Below, piece after piece: positions 62,733 to 64,000 of a stretch of 64,000 nucleotides of DNA (its first letter is position 1; every line of letters starts with the position of its first letter). The notes beneath the pieces were generated by a model. It had not been told where the DNA came from, did no database searches, and saw only the letters and a program-made list of their open reading frames with translations. The position numbers and the translations under genes were made by a program. The stretch is from an uncultured Anaeromyxobacter sp. (lineage in GTDB: Bacteria; Myxococcota; Myxococcia; Myxococcales; Anaeromyxobacteraceae), in the NCBI GenBank assembly GCA_903874275.1, contig CAIQRS010000026.1:26875-90874 (forward strand), read 5' to 3'.

Positions 62733-64000
62733 GTGAAGAGCTGAAGGAGGCCGCCCGGGCCGCGGTGACGCTGGCGCTGCGCCACGGGGCCCGGGACGCC
62801 GCCGCCTCGGCCAGCCGGGCCCGGCAGGTGGAGCTCTCCTGGCGCGACGGGCGGGTGGAGACGGCCAGCGAGGCCACCACCCGTGGCCTGGGCATCGACC
62901 TCTACGTCGACGGGCGCTACGCATCGGTCTCCACGAGCGACCTGCGCCCGGAGGCCATCGAGCGGCTGGTGGTGGACGGCGTGGCGCTCACCCGCACGCT
63001 GGCCCCCGATCCGTTCCGGCTGCTCCCCGACCCGGCGCTCTACGCCGGCCGGGCAGACGTGGACCTGGAACTCGCCGATCCGGCCTACGACCGGCTCGAC
63101 GCCCAGGCGCGGCGCAGGGCAGCGGAGGCCATGGAGGAGGCGGCCCGCTCGGTTCCGGGCGCCGGGCGCATCCTCTCGGTCTCGGCCGGCGTGGGGGACA
63201 CCTTCGCAGAGCGGGTCTTCGTCACCTCCAACGGCTTCGAGGGGGCGCGGCGCGGCACCGACCACGGGATGTCGGCGCAGGTGAGCGTGGCCGACCCCGA
63301 CGGGCGCCGCCCGGAGGACTGGGACGCCGCCACGGCCCGCTTCCTGTCGGACCTCCCCGCCCCCACCGACATCGGGCGCGGCGCGGCGGAACGCGCCCTG
63401 GCCCGCGTCGGATCGGAGAAGGGCGAGTCGGCGGTGACACCGGTGCTGGTGGACGCCCGGGCCGCCGGAAGGCTGGTGGGCGCGCTCTTCGGACCCCTCT
63501 CCGGATCGTCGCTCCAGCAGAAGCGCTCCTTCCTGGAGGGCAAGCTCGGGGAGCCCATCGGCAGCGAGTGGCTCGACGTGGTGGACGACCCCTTCGTGGT
63601 GCGCGGCCTGGGCTCGCGCCTCTGGGACGGGGAGGGCATCGCCGCCCGGAAGTTCCCGGTCGTCGAGAAGGGGGTGCTCCGGACCTACTACGTGGACACC
63701 TACTACGGCCGGAAGCTCGGCATGCCCCCCACCACCTCGCGGGTCTCCAACCTGGCCTGGCGGCTCGGGACGGATGACCGCGACGCGCTGCTCGCCCGGA
63801 TGGGCGACGGCCTTCTCGTCACCGGCTTCCTGGGGGGCAACTCCAATTCCACCACCGGCGACTTCTCGCTCGGCGTGCAGGGCTTCCGGGTCCGCGGCGG
63901 CCTCCTGGCCGGGCCGGTCGGGGAGATGAACGCCTCCGGGAACCACCGCGACCTCTGGACCCGCCTGGCGGGCGTCGGGAACGACCCCTACCGCTACTCG
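62729..64000 (+). CDS. pmbA: PmbA/TldE subunit, 3' end off the window
   Basis: The GTG at 62729 overlaps the tldD stop. The 424 codons present cover nearly the whole family length (about 440-450). FLEGKLGEPIGSEWLDVVDD, DTYYGRKLGMPPTTSRVSNL and GFLGGNSNSTTGDFSLGVQG are characteristic of TldE. TldE lacks the zinc motif and serves as the regulatory partner of TldD. The frame runs open to base 64000. Confidence 0.96.
   Translation, partial: MSEELKEAARAAVTLALRHGARDAAASASRARQVELSWRDGRVETASEATTRGLGIDLYVDGRYASVSTSDLRPEAIERLVVDGVALTRTLAPDPFRLLPDPALYAGRADVDLELADPAYDRLDAQARRRAAEAMEEAARSVPGAGRILSVSAGVGDTFAERVFVTSNGFEGARRGTDHGMSAQVSVADPDGRRPEDWDAATARFLSDLPAPTDIGRGAAERALARVGSEKGESAVTPVLVDARAAGRLVGALFGPLSGSSLQQKRSFLEGKLGEPIGSEWLDVVDDPFVVRGLGSRLWDGEGIAARKFPVVEKGVLRTYYVDTYYGRKLGMPPTTSRVSNLAWRLGTDDRDALLARMGDGLLVTGFLGGNSNSTTGDFSLGVQGFRVRGGLLAGPVGEMNASGNHRDLWTRLAGVGNDPYRYS

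Overview
The window looks like the chromosome of a high-GC bacterium. The right third (about 45.8-64 kb) carries ordinary chromosomal genes with very GC-rich codon use (serS, tldD/pmbA, an S9 peptidase, a heavy-metal RND efflux operon, three tRNA genes). Codon use and gene types suggest a myxobacterium such as an Anaeromyxobacter relative; this is inference, not a database match.

The left 45.7 kb reads as a genomic island that continues beyond base 1. Its right edge is a textbook integration junction: an excisionase-like gene (44338) and a tyrosine integrase (44608-45675) stop about 90 bases from the 3' end of a tRNA-Arg(ACG) gene (45768-45844, minus strand).

Island block A (1-24263) is the most interesting part. 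It is a 7-deazaguanine locus: folE2, queD, queE and queC make preQ0 from GTP. There is no queF, queA or queG for tRNA queuosine. Instead there are two TGT-family base-exchange proteins: a large DpdA-like enzyme with an extra N-terminal domain and a Zn site (13983-16034), and a short one without the Zn site (17987-18907). This predicts a DNA 7-deazaguanine modification system related to Dpd, but the companion genes differ from the dpd set I know. They are UvrD plus an Fe-S PD-(D/E)XK nuclease, NurA plus HerA, two Ski2/Hel308-like helicases (one with a SWIM zinc motif), a two-HTH regulator, unknown proteins of 88 and 652 residues, and a divergent giant GHKL ATPase/DUF3883 protein. A plus-strand gene train (4423-18040) converges on a minus-strand pair (21276-17987), and a regulator/helicase pair diverges from that (21325-24263).

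Block B (24293-26058) is a translationally coupled HEPN-like plus PD-(D/E)XK-like pair. Block C (26497-34713) is a recombination and repair module: RadC/JAB protein, family-4-like uracil-DNA glycosylase, MoxR ATPase plus VWA protein, HNH protein, Rad52-type annealing protein with a Cas4/RecB-like nuclease, and an XRE regulator. Block D (34848-44341) is a mosaic of small unknown genes plus an EcsC-family protein, a lone M41-type peptidase, a DNA methyltransferase-like gene, an HNH endonuclease, several gaps with decayed coding traces and a 13-G run.

Right of the tRNA-Arg lie a putative-Ig/thaumatin-like lipoprotein, two tRNA-Ser genes, a TolC-MFP-RND-response regulator operon in which every junction overlaps by 4 bases, serS, a hypothetical, an alpha/beta hydrolase, an S9 peptidase, and tldD followed by pmbA, which is cut by the window end.
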